A stretch of 64,000 bases of DNA from Acrocarpospora macrocephala (GTDB lineage: Bacteria > Actinomycetota > Actinomycetes > Streptosporangiales > Streptosporangiaceae): positions 85,318-149,317 of the forward strand of contig NZ_BLAE01000029.1 of assembly GCF_009687865.1 (NCBI RefSeq), read 5' to 3'. The notes beneath the pieces were generated by a model. That model was given only the letters and a program-made list of their open reading frames with translations. It was not told the DNA's origin and searched no databases. Below are positions 7,316-15,303 of this stretch, one piece after another; the first letter of the stretch is position 1; each line of letters starts with the position of its first letter. The translations under genes and the position numbers were made by a program.

Positions 7316-9420
7316 CCCCCGTAGACGACGACGCTGGCGCTCCTCGCAGACCACTCGGCGACCCGGATCCGAGCGTTTCGGGTGGCGTTCCTCGTGTATC
7401 GCTCGATGGCCTGGATCCGAGCGTTTCGGGTGGCGTTCCTCGTGTATCGCTCGATGGCCTGGATCCGAGCGTTTCGGAAGGTGCTCCTCATATGTCGCTT
7501 GGTGGCCCGGATCCGAGCGTTTCGGGTGATGCTCCTCGTGTATCGTCCGGCGGTGCGGACGTGAACGTCGCGGGTGGGGTTGCTCGCGTATCGGCTGGCG
7601 GTCCGAGCACGACGACCGCCGCGCACGTGCTGGCCCTGACCCTGGTCGCGTATGGAGTGGACACGGTCTTCGGCATTCCCGGCACGCACAACCTTGCCAT
7701 CTACCAGGCGTTGGCGGAGGCGGGCGTTCGCTGCGTCACCACCCGCCACGAGCAGGGCGCGGGCTACGCCGCCGATGGCTACGCACGGGCGACCGGCCGC
7801 CCCGGCGTCGTCCTCACCACGACAGGCCCGGCTGTCCTCAATGCCGCCGCCGCGCTCGCCCAGGCTTACTCAGATTCGTCCCCCGTTCTGCTCATCTCAC
7901 CCGGCGTCCCGCTCACCCATCCCCGCCTCGGCTGCGGTTACCTGCACGAATCCAAAGACCAGTCCCGCGCCCTGGACTCTCTCTGCGCCTGGAGCCACCG
8001 CGTCACCTCCCCCGAGGAGATCCCCGCCGCCCTCTCCCGCGCCTTCGCCTCCTTCACCGAGGGCCGCCCCCGCCCGATCCACCTGGAAATCCCGGTAGAC
8101 CTCCTCGACCTCCCCACGTCCGTTCCCCCGGCCACCCCGTTCCAGGTTCCGCCCCGCGCTCCCGACCCCGCCGCCATCGCATCCGCCGCCACCCTGCTCG
8201 GTACGGCCCTGCGCCCCGCGATCGTCCTCGGCGGCGGCGTCCACCACTCCCACGCCGACCACTCCCACGCCGACCACTCACACGTCCATCACTCCCGCGC
8301 CGGGACCCTCGCCCTGGCCGAACGCACCGGCGCACCTATCGTCACCACGGCGAACGGCAAAGCGGCCGTCCCCGAGTCACACGCCCACCATTCCCGCACC
8401 GGGACCCTCGCCCTCATCTTGGCCGAACGCACCGGCGCACCCATCGTCACCACGGCCAACGGCAAAGCGGCCGTCCCCGAGTCGCACCCGCTGGCCCTCG
8501 GCGCGACCCTGCACCTGCCGGCTGTCCAGACCTGGCTGGCCACGTGCGACGTCGTCCTCGCGATCGGCACCGAACTGGCCCCCTCGGATTTCTGGATAGA
8601 CGATTTCCGCCTGACCGGCCAACTCATCAGAATCGACGTCGATCCCGCTCAGATGCAGGGCGACCTCCCCGCCATGATCCCGATCGTCGCCGACGCGTAC
8701 CTCGCCTTGGACGCCCTGCTCACCCATCCGGCGATACCTCAGAAACCGGAACATGTTCCGCGGGAGCCACTGGACGCCGGGCCACTCGCGGAGCGGCGGG
8801 ATTCCGTTGTCCGGGCAGGGTGGGATGCCCAGTCGCTCGTGGGGCGGTCGGATTCCGTTCTCTGGGCTCGGCGGGATGCCGAGTTGGAGGCGCTTGCGGC
8901 TCGGTGGGGTTCCCAGCTCAAGGCCGTCAGGGATGTGCTTCCCGCGGACACGATCGTGACCGCTGACAGCTCGATGTTCTGCTACTACGGTGCGCTCGGC
9001 GGTCTGCCGATTGATCCGCCGGGGCGGTTTCTCTATCCGACCGGTTTCGGCACGCTGGGCTTCGCGCTCCCCGCCGCCATCGGAGCCAAGATCGCCTACC
9101 CGGAAAGGCCGGTCGCTGTGCTGGCAGGGGACGGCGCGTTTCAGTTCAGCGTTCAGGAATTGGCCACAGCGGTGGAACTTGGCCTCCCGTTGCCGATTGT
9201 GATCTCCGTCAACGGTGGATACGGCGAGATCCGGGCGGAAATGGTGGCGCGCGGCATGCTGCCCGTGGCGGTCGATCTGCACAATCCCGACTTCGTTGGT
9301 CTCGCCGTGGCGTATGGCGCGGGTGGGGTTGCCGTGGACACGCCGGAGGAGCTTGGGGAGGCGGTTGGGAAGGCGTTGCACGCTTCGGGGCCCACTGTGA
9401 TCGTTTTGAGGGAGGCGTGA
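7312..9420 (+). CDS. Thiamine diphosphate-dependent decarboxylase/synthase (acetolactate synthase superfamily) with several repeat insertions
   Basis: 702 residues, against 526 for the paralogue at 21258-22838. The ATG at 7312 overlaps the previous stop (ATGA). Conserved parts are the PYR-domain glutamate in RHEQGAGYAADG, the central Rossmann-like domain and the PP-domain GDG...N metal-ThDP motif in GDGAFQFS and VNGGYGE. The extra length comes from four tracts. Residues 19-97 hold 16-residue repeats. About 312-330 is a His-rich 5-residue repeat. About 331-360 is a tandem duplicate of the ERTGAPIVTTANGK segment of the central domain. About 497-530 is a degenerate 17-residue repeat. None is in the paralogue. 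It probably decarboxylates a 2-oxo acid made by the next gene's dehydrogenase. Whether a later start is used instead, removing the N-terminal repeats, cannot be excluded. Confidence 0.85.
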   Translation: MTPVDDDAGAPRRPLGDPDPSVSGGVPRVSLDGLDPSVSGGVPRVSLDGLDPSVSEGAPHMSLGGPDPSVSGDAPRVSSGGADVNVAGGVARVSAGGPSTTTAAHVLALTLVAYGVDTVFGIPGTHNLAIYQALAEAGVRCVTTRHEQGAGYAADGYARATGRPGVVLTTTGPAVLNAAAALAQAYSDSSPVLLISPGVPLTHPRLGCGYLHESKDQSRALDSLCAWSHRVTSPEEIPAALSRAFASFTEGRPRPIHLEIPVDLLDLPTSVPPATPFQVPPRAPDPAAIASAATLLGTALRPAIVLGGGVHHSHADHSHADHSHVHHSRAGTLALAERTGAPIVTTANGKAAVPESHAHHSRTGTLALILAERTGAPIVTTANGKAAVPESHPLALGATLHLPAVQTWLATCDVVLAIGTELAPSDFWIDDFRLTGQLIRIDVDPAQMQGDLPAMIPIVADAYLALDALLTHPAIPQKPEHVPREPLDAGPLAERRDSVVRAGWDAQSLVGRSDSVLWARRDAELEALAARWGSQLKAVRDVLPADTIVTADSSMFCYYGALGGLPIDPPGRFLYPTGFGTLGFALPAAIGAKIAYPERPVAVLAGDGAFQFSVQELATAVELGLPLPIVISVNGGYGEIRAEMVARGMLPVAVDLHNPDFVGLAVAYGAGGVAVDTPEELGEAVGKALHASGPTVIVLREA
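7366..7560 (+). repeat. In-frame 48-bp tandem repeat at the N-terminus of the ThDP enzyme
   Basis: GGATCCGAGCG units recur with starts at 7366, 7414, 7462 and 7510, exactly 48 bp apart, with diverged half-units before and after. The encoded unit is DPSVSGGVPRVSLDGL. In the central copy 8 of 16 codons end in A or T, unlike the flanking gene. Confidence 0.93.
8240..8487 (+). repeat. His-rich 15-bp repeat and partial duplication of the ThDP-enzyme central domain
   Basis: About four 15-bp units (GACCACTCCCACGCC type) precede two near-identical segments at 8302-8382 and 8401-8487. Copy 2 has a 6-bp insertion, so the offset is 99 bp at the start and 105 bp later. The paralogue at 21258-22838 has a single copy of this segment. 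Confidence 0.9.
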
Positions 9421-10574
9421 TGGCGCGGGAGCCGTACCTGAAGGTGACCTGGACCGATGAGGTGACCGGGAGGCCGGGATATCTGGTCATCGATCGGCTG
9501 GGCCGGGGGGTGAGCAGTGGCGGGTTGCGGATGCGGGCCGGGGTCACGCTGGCTGAGGTCGCGGACCTGGCTCTGGGGATGAGCCGTAAGGAGGCGCTGG
9601 CCTATGAGCCGGGGCTGCGGTATCAGCCGCTGGGTGGGGCCAAGGGCGGTATCGACTGCGATCCGCTCGATCCGGGGGCGGCTGGGATGTTGCGGCGGTA
9701 CATCAGTGCCATGAAGCCGCTGCTGCAGACCTATTGGGCGACTGGTGAGGATCTGGGCCTGCGGCAGGAGTCGATCGACGCCGCCTGTCAGGAGGCGGGA
9801 CTGCGCACGTCCATCGACGCCGTGCTGCCGCTGCTCGCCGACCCGGACGCGGCGCTGAAAGGCCTCGACGAGGCGTTCTCGGTGACCGTCGATGGGATCG
9901 GACTCGGTGATCTCGCTGGGGGCTGCGGAGTGGCGGAGGCGGCACTGACCGCCCTCGATCTGGTGATCCCCGATCGCAGGGCGACGGCGGTGATCCAGGG
10001 GTTCGGTTCGATGGGCGGCGCGACCGCGCGTTTCCTCGCCCGTGCTGGGGTCCTGGTGGTCGGCATCGCCGACAGCGAGGGCGTGGTCGCCAACCCGGAC
10101 GGGCTGGACGTGGAGACGCTCCTGCTCACCCGGGACGAACACGGCCGCATCGACCGTTCCCGGCTGCGCGCCACCGACGAGAAACTGCCCAGGGACGCCT
10201 GGCTCGACCTGGAATGCGATGTGCTGGTTCCGGCGGCGGTGTCGTACTGCATCGGCGTTGAGGAAGCCCCGAGGGTGACCGCGCGCCTGATCGTCGAAGC
10301 CGCCAACTGCCCGGTGACGCCGGACGCCGAAGCACTGCTCCGGGACTTCGGCGTGATCGTCGTCCCAGACGTGGTCGCCAACTCGGCCACCAACTCCTGG
10401 TGGTGGTGGACGCTGTTCGGCGACATCCCCGCCGAAGCCGACGCGGCCTTCGCCAAGATCCGCACCTGGATGCGCCGAGTGGTCACCGACATCCTCACCG
10501 AGTCCACGACCACCGGCGGGCTGCCCCGCGAGATCGCCCACACCCTCAGCGAACGCATCCTGGAAACCCGATGA
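9420..10574 (+). CDS. Glu/Leu/Phe/Val dehydrogenase family protein
   Basis: 384 residues. The ATG at 9420 shares one base with the previous TGA and follows GGGAGG; GTG at 9417 is the alternative. The N-terminal dimerisation/catalytic domain has the GGAKGGID lysine motif, and the C-terminal NAD(P)-binding domain has the GFGSMGG dinucleotide loop. The family deaminates amino acids oxidatively to 2-oxo acids, or runs the reverse. Placed between a ThDP enzyme and an acyl-CoA synthetase it would feed a 2-oxo acid into the operon. The substrate (branched-chain, aromatic or glutamate) is not decided by what I can see. Its last bases ATGA start a 20-codon reading frame that resembles the start of the next gene. 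Confidence 0.87.
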   Translation: MAREPYLKVTWTDEVTGRPGYLVIDRLGRGVSSGGLRMRAGVTLAEVADLALGMSRKEALAYEPGLRYQPLGGAKGGIDCDPLDPGAAGMLRRYISAMKPLLQTYWATGEDLGLRQESIDAACQEAGLRTSIDAVLPLLADPDAALKGLDEAFSVTVDGIGLGDLAGGCGVAEAALTALDLVIPDRRATAVIQGFGSMGGATARFLARAGVLVVGIADSEGVVANPDGLDVETLLLTRDEHGRIDRSRLRATDEKLPRDAWLDLECDVLVPAAVSYCIGVEEAPRVTARLIVEAANCPVTPDAEALLRDFGVIVVPDVVANSATNSWWWWTLFGDIPAEADAAFAKIRTWMRRVVTDILTESTTTGGLPREIAHTLSERILETR

Positions 10575-10633
10575 ACCGCCGGTTCGTGCCGTGTTCTGTC
10601 GCGGTTGGTGGGGATGATCGGGAGGGCGCGTGA
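10571..10633 (+). CDS. 20-residue leader reading frame: duplicated start of the acyl-CoA synthetase gene
   Basis: ATG at 10571 overlaps the dehydrogenase stop (ATGA), and its own TGA at 10631-10633 overlaps the GTG start of the synthetase (GTGA). It encodes MNRRFVPCSVAVGG..., while the synthetase starts VNGLFDPCSVAVVG.... The two are 59 bp apart and share long identical runs such as TGTTCTGTCGCGGT. The simplest reading is a tandem duplication of the gene start, which left a short coupled open frame between dehydrogenase and synthetase. Whether a peptide accumulates is unknown. Confidence 0.6.
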   Translation: MNRRFVPCSVAVGGDDREGA

Positions 10634-13056
10634 ACGGTCTGTTTGACCCCTGTTCTGTCGCGGTGGTGGGTGCGTCGGATGATCCGGCCAAATGGGGTTA
10701 CTGGCTGGCCAAGGGTGCGTTGCGTGGGGTCGGTCGTCGAGAGGTGTATCTGATCAATGGCCGGGTTGGGCGGGTTCAAGGCCAGCGTGCCTATCGGCAG
10801 CTTTCCGATCTTCCGAGATTTCCGGAACTGGTGGCGATTGTCACGCCGCCCGCTTCGTATGAAGCCGTAGTTGAGGACGCGCTTTCGGCAGGTGCGCGTT
10901 ATCTCGTTGGCATCACTGCCGGGGTCGACCGTGCCTATCCCGGCGGTCACGCGGCCCTGGCCGCCCGCGTCCGCGCAGCTGGGGCACGTCTGCTTGGTCC
11001 CACCTGCATGGGTGTGTATGACGGCGCCACCGACCTCGCCCTCACCTGGGGTTCCCTGACTCCGGGCCCGATTGGCGTGGTTTCCCAGAGTGGCTCGGTC
11101 GGCCTCGAAATCGGCTACCTGGCCACTCGCGCGGGCCTCGGCCTCTCCCGTTTCGTGTCCGTCGGGGCCCAAGCCGACCTCACTACCGCGGACCTGCTCG
11201 ACCCGGTCATCACCGCACCCAACACCCGGGTCGTCATTCTCTACCTGGAGGACCTGTCCCTCGGACGATCCCTCATCACCCTCGCCGACCAGGCCAGGGC
11301 GCTCGGCAAACGCGTCATCCTGCTGGCCGTCGGGGGCTCGGCGGCGGGCGAACGCGCGATCAACTCCCACACCGGCGCCCTCGCCACCCCCGACACGGCG
11401 GTGAACGCGCTCTGCGACGCGGCCGGTGTCATCCGCGTCCACACCCCGGCCCAGGCGGTCCACGCCGCCCAGATCTGCCTGGCCGGCCTCCCTTCGACGA
11501 AGCCGCGCCTGGCCGTGGTGGCCGACAGCGGCGGGCAGGGCGCGCTGGCGGCCGAGTTCGCCGAACGCGCGGGACTTGAGGTGCCCGCACTGTCCCAAGA
11601 GACCATCGAAGTGCTCGCGAAGATGCTCCCGGCGGATGCGGGACTGGCCAACCCCATCGACCTCGCAGGGGCCGGTGAAGCCGATCTCGGGATATATCCG
11701 CGTGTGGCCCACGCGGTCGCCGCCGACGTCGACGTGGTCCTTTTAACCGGATATTTCGGGGCTTACGCGGCCGACAGCCCGGCGCTCCGCAACATCGAAG
11801 AAGCCGCCGCACGTGACCTCCCCGGCGGCCGATGCCTGGTGCACACCATGCGAACCGACGGCCCCACGACCGACGTGCTTCGCCGCGGCGGCATCCCCGT
11901 CTTCGACACGATCGACGACCCCATCAACGCCCTCGCCGCGACTTTCCACGCGAACGAGGGAATCCGCCCAACATCGAACCCGACACCCGCGGAAGCCCAC
12001 GACACTCGTCCGGCACCGGAGGCAGCCACTGGGATCGGTCCGGTACATGAGGAACACGCTGGCAGTGGTCTGGCGTCCGAGAGGGTCACTGGGATCGGTC
12101 CGGCACGTCAGGAACCCGCTGATGGTGGATTGGCACGCGTGGGAGCCGCGGGGATCGGTCCGGCACATCAAGAACACGCTGGCAGTGGTCTGGCGTCCGA
12201 GAGGGTCACTGGGATCGGTCCGGCACATCAGGAACCCGCTGACGGTGGATTGGCACGCGTGGGAGCCGCAGGGATCGGTCCGGCACATCAAGAACACGCT
12301 GGCAGTGGTCTGGCGCCCGAGAGAGTCGCTGGAATCGGTCCGGCACGTCAGGAGCCCGCTGGCGGTGGCTTGCCGTGCGTGGGAGCCACTGGCGTGGGTC
12401 CGGTACCCAGCGGGACCGGTGATATTGGTTCGGTCGGCGGAGTTGACCCCATTCGGGCGGAGTTGGTCGCCAGAGGTTTGGTGTTTCCCGAAGGGGGATT
12501 CGCTGCCACGGCCGATGAGGCCGCGCGGTTGGCGGCTTGGCTGGGTGGGGCGGTGGTGCTCAAGGCTGTTGGGCCTGTGCACAAGACCGAGGTGGGTGGG
12601 GTCGTGCTGGGGCTCACGTCGGCGGGAGCCGTACGCGAGCGGGCTGAGGAGCTGGGCAGGCGGCTGGAGCTGGCCGGGTTTTGGGTGGAGCGGCAGGTGG
12701 GGGGAGGGGTGGAGCTCATTGTCGGGGCGTACCGAGATCGGGAGGTGGGGGTGCTGGTCACGGTGGGGAGTGGGGGAGTGCTGGCTGAGCTGGTCGCTGA
12801 TACGGCGACCGCGCTTGGGCCGCTCGATCATGAGGGGGCGTTGCGGCTGATCGGCCGGACGAAGGCGGCCCGGATGCTGGACGGCTGGCGGGGCGCGCCG
12901 CCATGCGACCGGGACGCGGTCGCACGGGCGGTGGTGGCGGTGGGGCAGGTGCTCGCGGCCCATCCCGAGCTTTCCGGAGTGGAACTCAACCCGCTACTGG
13001 CAAGGCCAGGGGACAGCTTTGCCCTTGATCTTCTTGCAACACTCCGCGACCCGTAA
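10630..13056 (+). CDS. ADP-forming acyl-CoA synthetase (acetate-CoA ligase family), fused alpha and beta parts
   Basis: 808 residues with GTG start at 10630. Domains in order: CoA-binding Rossmann domain (about 1-130), succinyl-CoA-synthetase-like ligase domains (about 140-435) with VSQSGSVG and the phospho-histidine segment INSHTGALA (about residue 246-252), and a C-terminal ATP-grasp domain (about 610-808) with VLKAVGP and ELNPLL. Between the last two lies a linker of about 140 residues made of seven exact 60-bp units (residues about 468-607). The enzyme interconverts acyl-CoA, ADP and phosphate with acid, CoA and ATP. In this operon it would activate, or conserve energy from, the acid formed after 2-oxo-acid decarboxylation. 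Last gene of the operon. Confidence 0.88.
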   Translation: MNGLFDPCSVAVVGASDDPAKWGYWLAKGALRGVGRREVYLINGRVGRVQGQRAYRQLSDLPRFPELVAIVTPPASYEAVVEDALSAGARYLVGITAGVDRAYPGGHAALAARVRAAGARLLGPTCMGVYDGATDLALTWGSLTPGPIGVVSQSGSVGLEIGYLATRAGLGLSRFVSVGAQADLTTADLLDPVITAPNTRVVILYLEDLSLGRSLITLADQARALGKRVILLAVGGSAAGERAINSHTGALATPDTAVNALCDAAGVIRVHTPAQAVHAAQICLAGLPSTKPRLAVVADSGGQGALAAEFAERAGLEVPALSQETIEVLAKMLPADAGLANPIDLAGAGEADLGIYPRVAHAVAADVDVVLLTGYFGAYAADSPALRNIEEAAARDLPGGRCLVHTMRTDGPTTDVLRRGGIPVFDTIDDPINALAATFHANEGIRPTSNPTPAEAHDTRPAPEAATGIGPVHEEHAGSGLASERVTGIGPARQEPADGGLARVGAAGIGPAHQEHAGSGLASERVTGIGPAHQEPADGGLARVGAAGIGPAHQEHAGSGLAPERVAGIGPARQEPAGGGLPCVGATGVGPVPSGTGDIGSVGGVDPIRAELVARGLVFPEGGFAATADEAARLAAWLGGAVVLKAVGPVHKTEVGGVVLGLTSAGAVRERAEELGRRLELAGFWVERQVGGGVELIVGAYRDREVGVLVTVGSGGVLAELVADTATALGPLDHEGALRLIGRTKAARMLDGWRGAPPCDRDAVARAVVAVGQVLAAHPELSGVELNPLLARPGDSFALDLLATLRDP
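12031..12450 (+). repeat. In-frame 60-bp tandem repeat in the synthetase linker
   Basis: Units beginning GGGATCGGTCCGG start at 12031, 12091, 12151, 12211, 12271, 12331 and 12391, exactly 60 bp apart. They form an A-B-A-B-A-B pattern, so there is a 120-bp higher-order unit. The encoded 20-residue units read like GIGPAHQEHAGSGLASERVT and GIGPARQEPADGGLARVGAA. Nearly half of the codons end in A or T. Confidence 0.96.
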
Positions 13057-13193
13057 AGGGGCGGCTGGACGCGGCGATTCGCGCTAATCTCGACCCGGGC
13101 CGCGCCGCCCCCATAGTCTCTGCGCCTTGCTTATATGCCTGAGGCCAGGCTGCGCCTAGTCTGAATTCAACCCGGTAAAGCCTGGAGTCGCTT

Positions 13194-14387
13194 GTGCCAG
13201 AGATTTGCGACGTCGCCATCATCGGTGGCGGAGTGATCGGCAGTGCGATCGCCTACGACCTCAGCTCTGAGGGCCGCAGCGTGATCCTCGTGGACGCTGC
13301 GGAGGACCTCGGCCTCGGCGCCTCCGACGCGGCCATGGGTGGCATTCTCACCCAGACCGAGACCGCCTGCCTGGGACCGCTGAGCAGTGTCATCCGCCGT
13401 AGCCGCGACCTCTACGAGCCATGGCTGGGCCGGCTCAGGAAGGAGTCCGGCGTCGAGGTGAACGTGCTCGGCGGCGGCGACATCCAGGTCGCGCTGGACC
13501 GCCAGGAGATGGACCGGCTGCTCAGCGAGGTGCTGCCGCGCTGGCTTGAGGCGCCGTTCGAGGTCCGCCAGCTCACCGCCGCCGAGGCGCGGGACCTGGA
13601 GCCGCTGCTGAGCGACCGGGTGGTGGGCGCGTTCCTGCTGCACGAGGAGCTCGCACTGGACCCGCGCGAGCTGATGGTCGCGCTGCGCCGCGCGATCGGC
13701 CGCTCCTCGGTCACGCTCCGGCTGAACACCCGCGCGGTCCGGGTCGACTCGGGTCCGGCCGCCGCCGAGGTGGTGCTGGCCGACGGCTCGGTGATCCAGG
13801 CGGGCACGGTCGTGGTCGCCGCCGGATACCTGAGCGGCACGCTGCTGCCGAAGCTCGCCGACCTGATCTTCCCGATCAAGGGTGAGGCGTTCGACCTGCG
13901 CCCGCCGGGCGTCACCGGCTACCCGCTCGACCACCACGTCTTCGCCGAGATCGACTGCGGCGACGAGCGCGGCTACCCCTACCTGGTGCCCCGCCACGAC
14001 GGCCGGGTCGCCGTCGGCGTGACGTACGAGGAGAACGTCTTCGACGACACGCCCACCGACAAGGGCCTGCGCGACATCCGCTCCTGGACCAGCACGGTGA
14101 TGCCGGCCACCGCCGACTGGGCGCTGGAGCGGCACTGGGCGGGGCTGCGCCCGGCCAGCCCGGACCACGTCCCGATCATCGGCTACGTGGACGAGCACCA
14201 GCGCCTGCTCGCCGCGACCGGCCACTCCGGCCTCGGCGTGACGCTGGCCCCGGTGACGGCGGAGATGGTGACCGACCTGATCCACGGCCGGACCGCCGAT
14301 CCGGAGTTCCAGGAGCGGATGAGGATCTGCAGCCCGGATCGGGACTTCACCGATCCAGCGCTGTCGCCAGCTCCCACAGCTCTCTGA
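13194..14387 (+). CDS. FAD-dependent oxidoreductase (DAO family, glycine oxidase/ThiO-like)
   Basis: 397 residues with GTG start after GGAG. The N-terminal GGGVIGSAIAYDL dinucleotide-binding loop, the VVVAAGYLSG segment and the C-terminal GLRPASPDHVPIIG and GHSGLG segments are the signature of the D-amino-acid-oxidase / glycine-oxidase / sarcosine-oxidase family. It should oxidise a small amine or amino acid with release of hydrogen peroxide or transfer of electrons. No thiamine genes are nearby, so a catabolic role is more likely than ThiO. Its last 41 bp overlap the convergent end of the next gene. The 137-bp gap before it separates it from the catabolic operon. Confidence 0.82.
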   Translation: MPEICDVAIIGGGVIGSAIAYDLSSEGRSVILVDAAEDLGLGASDAAMGGILTQTETACLGPLSSVIRRSRDLYEPWLGRLRKESGVEVNVLGGGDIQVALDRQEMDRLLSEVLPRWLEAPFEVRQLTAAEARDLEPLLSDRVVGAFLLHEELALDPRELMVALRRAIGRSSVTLRLNTRAVRVDSGPAAAEVVLADGSVIQAGTVVVAAGYLSGTLLPKLADLIFPIKGEAFDLRPPGVTGYPLDHHVFAEIDCGDERGYPYLVPRHDGRVAVGVTYEENVFDDTPTDKGLRDIRSWTSTVMPATADWALERHWAGLRPASPDHVPIIGYVDEHQRLLAATGHSGLGVTLAPVTAEMVTDLIHGRTADPEFQERMRICSPDRDFTDPALSPAPTAL

Positions 14388-15300
14388 ACCGCTCGATCCG
14401 CTGCCGCACCCGGGGCCGCTCCAGGATCAGCAGGGTGCGTACGAACGTGTGGGTGACCAGCTCACCCACCGACAGCGTGTTGGACGCCATGATCTCGTAG
14501 CTGACCACGCCGTCGAAGACGATGAAGTCGTCCACGCCGAGCGCCGAGGTGAGCTGGCTCGCGGTGAGCACCCGCACGTCCACGCCCGCCGCGACATGCA
14601 TCCTGCTGATCTGCTGAAATGTCTCCGATCGCACGCGCTCGGGGGTGTCGACGTAGAAGATGCGGCGGATCGTGACCCCGGCCTTGGCGCGCTCCCGCTG
14701 GATCTCCAGGTAGCGCTGCCCGGCGTCGGTGATCCAGAACCCGCCGTCGAACTCGCCCGGACCCTGGTCCACCACGGCCAGGCTGAGCGCGTCGATGCTG
14801 TGCTCCACGTTCCTGGCCAGGCCGAGCAGCCAGTCCCGGTCCTCGCCCTCGTAGGTGACGTCGCCCTCGCCCAGTTCGCGCAGCAGGGTGGAGATGCGCT
14901 CGATCTCGGACTGCGCGAACTTCTGGATCAGCGGCGGCATTTCCTTGTCCACCCCCGTGGCGTTGCGCACCAGCTGCGTCACCAGGTCGATCTGCACCGC
15001 CGACGCCTCCACCAGGCCGAACAGCTCGGTCGCCTCATCGATCCTGGACAGCCCGTCACGCAATTCCTGCCGGACGGCGTCGTTCTGTTTCTCCACCGCG
15101 ATCAGATGCTGCGCGACGAACGCCGCCGACGCCGCGAACAACGAGATGAGGATGCTCCACATGTCGTTGACGCCGAGACCCCCGCCCTGGAACAGCTCGG
15201 AAATGCCCCAGACGATGCCGCCGAAGACGAAGCTGATGAGGATCTTCACGAACGAGGGGTTGAGCGAATCTACATCGAACTTCGACTTCCGGTCGGCCAT
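14347..15300 (-). CDS. Membrane-anchored protein of the SCO252x-type cluster, unknown function
   Basis: 317 residues. Two membrane segments lie at about residues 19-37 and 46-65. A helical stretch of about 100 residues follows that could form a coiled coil (IERISTLLRELGEG region). From about residue 165 there is an alpha/beta domain reminiscent of the phospholipase-D-like fold of effector proteins, but I see no HKD motif. Last gene of a five-gene minus-strand operon, 3 bp after its neighbour. Its 3' end overlaps the flavoprotein gene by 41 bp. I do not recognise a named family; membrane attachment is the only firm statement. Confidence 0.7.
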   Translation of the reverse strand: MADRKSKFDVDSLNPSFVKILISFVFGGIVWGISELFQGGGLGVNDMWSILISLFAASAAFVAQHLIAVEKQNDAVRQELRDGLSRIDEATELFGLVEASAVQIDLVTQLVRNATGVDKEMPPLIQKFAQSEIERISTLLRELGEGDVTYEGEDRDWLLGLARNVEHSIDALSLAVVDQGPGEFDGGFWITDAGQRYLEIQRERAKAGVTIRRIFYVDTPERVRSETFQQISRMHVAAGVDVRVLTASQLTSALGVDDFIVFDGVVSYEIMASNTLSVGELVTHTFVRTLLILERPRVRQRIERFRELWELATALDR

Positions 15301-15303
15301 ATA

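Noticed and set aside
9153..10691. Long minus-strand open frame of 512 codons opposite the dehydrogenase
   Set aside because: A shadow of G/C-ending codons on the other strand; low-complexity composition with Pro/Arg/His runs and no motif.
12031..12450. Regular spacing of 60 bp considered as a CRISPR array
   Set aside because: The whole 60-bp unit is repeated and translated in frame; there are no unique spacers and no cas genes.
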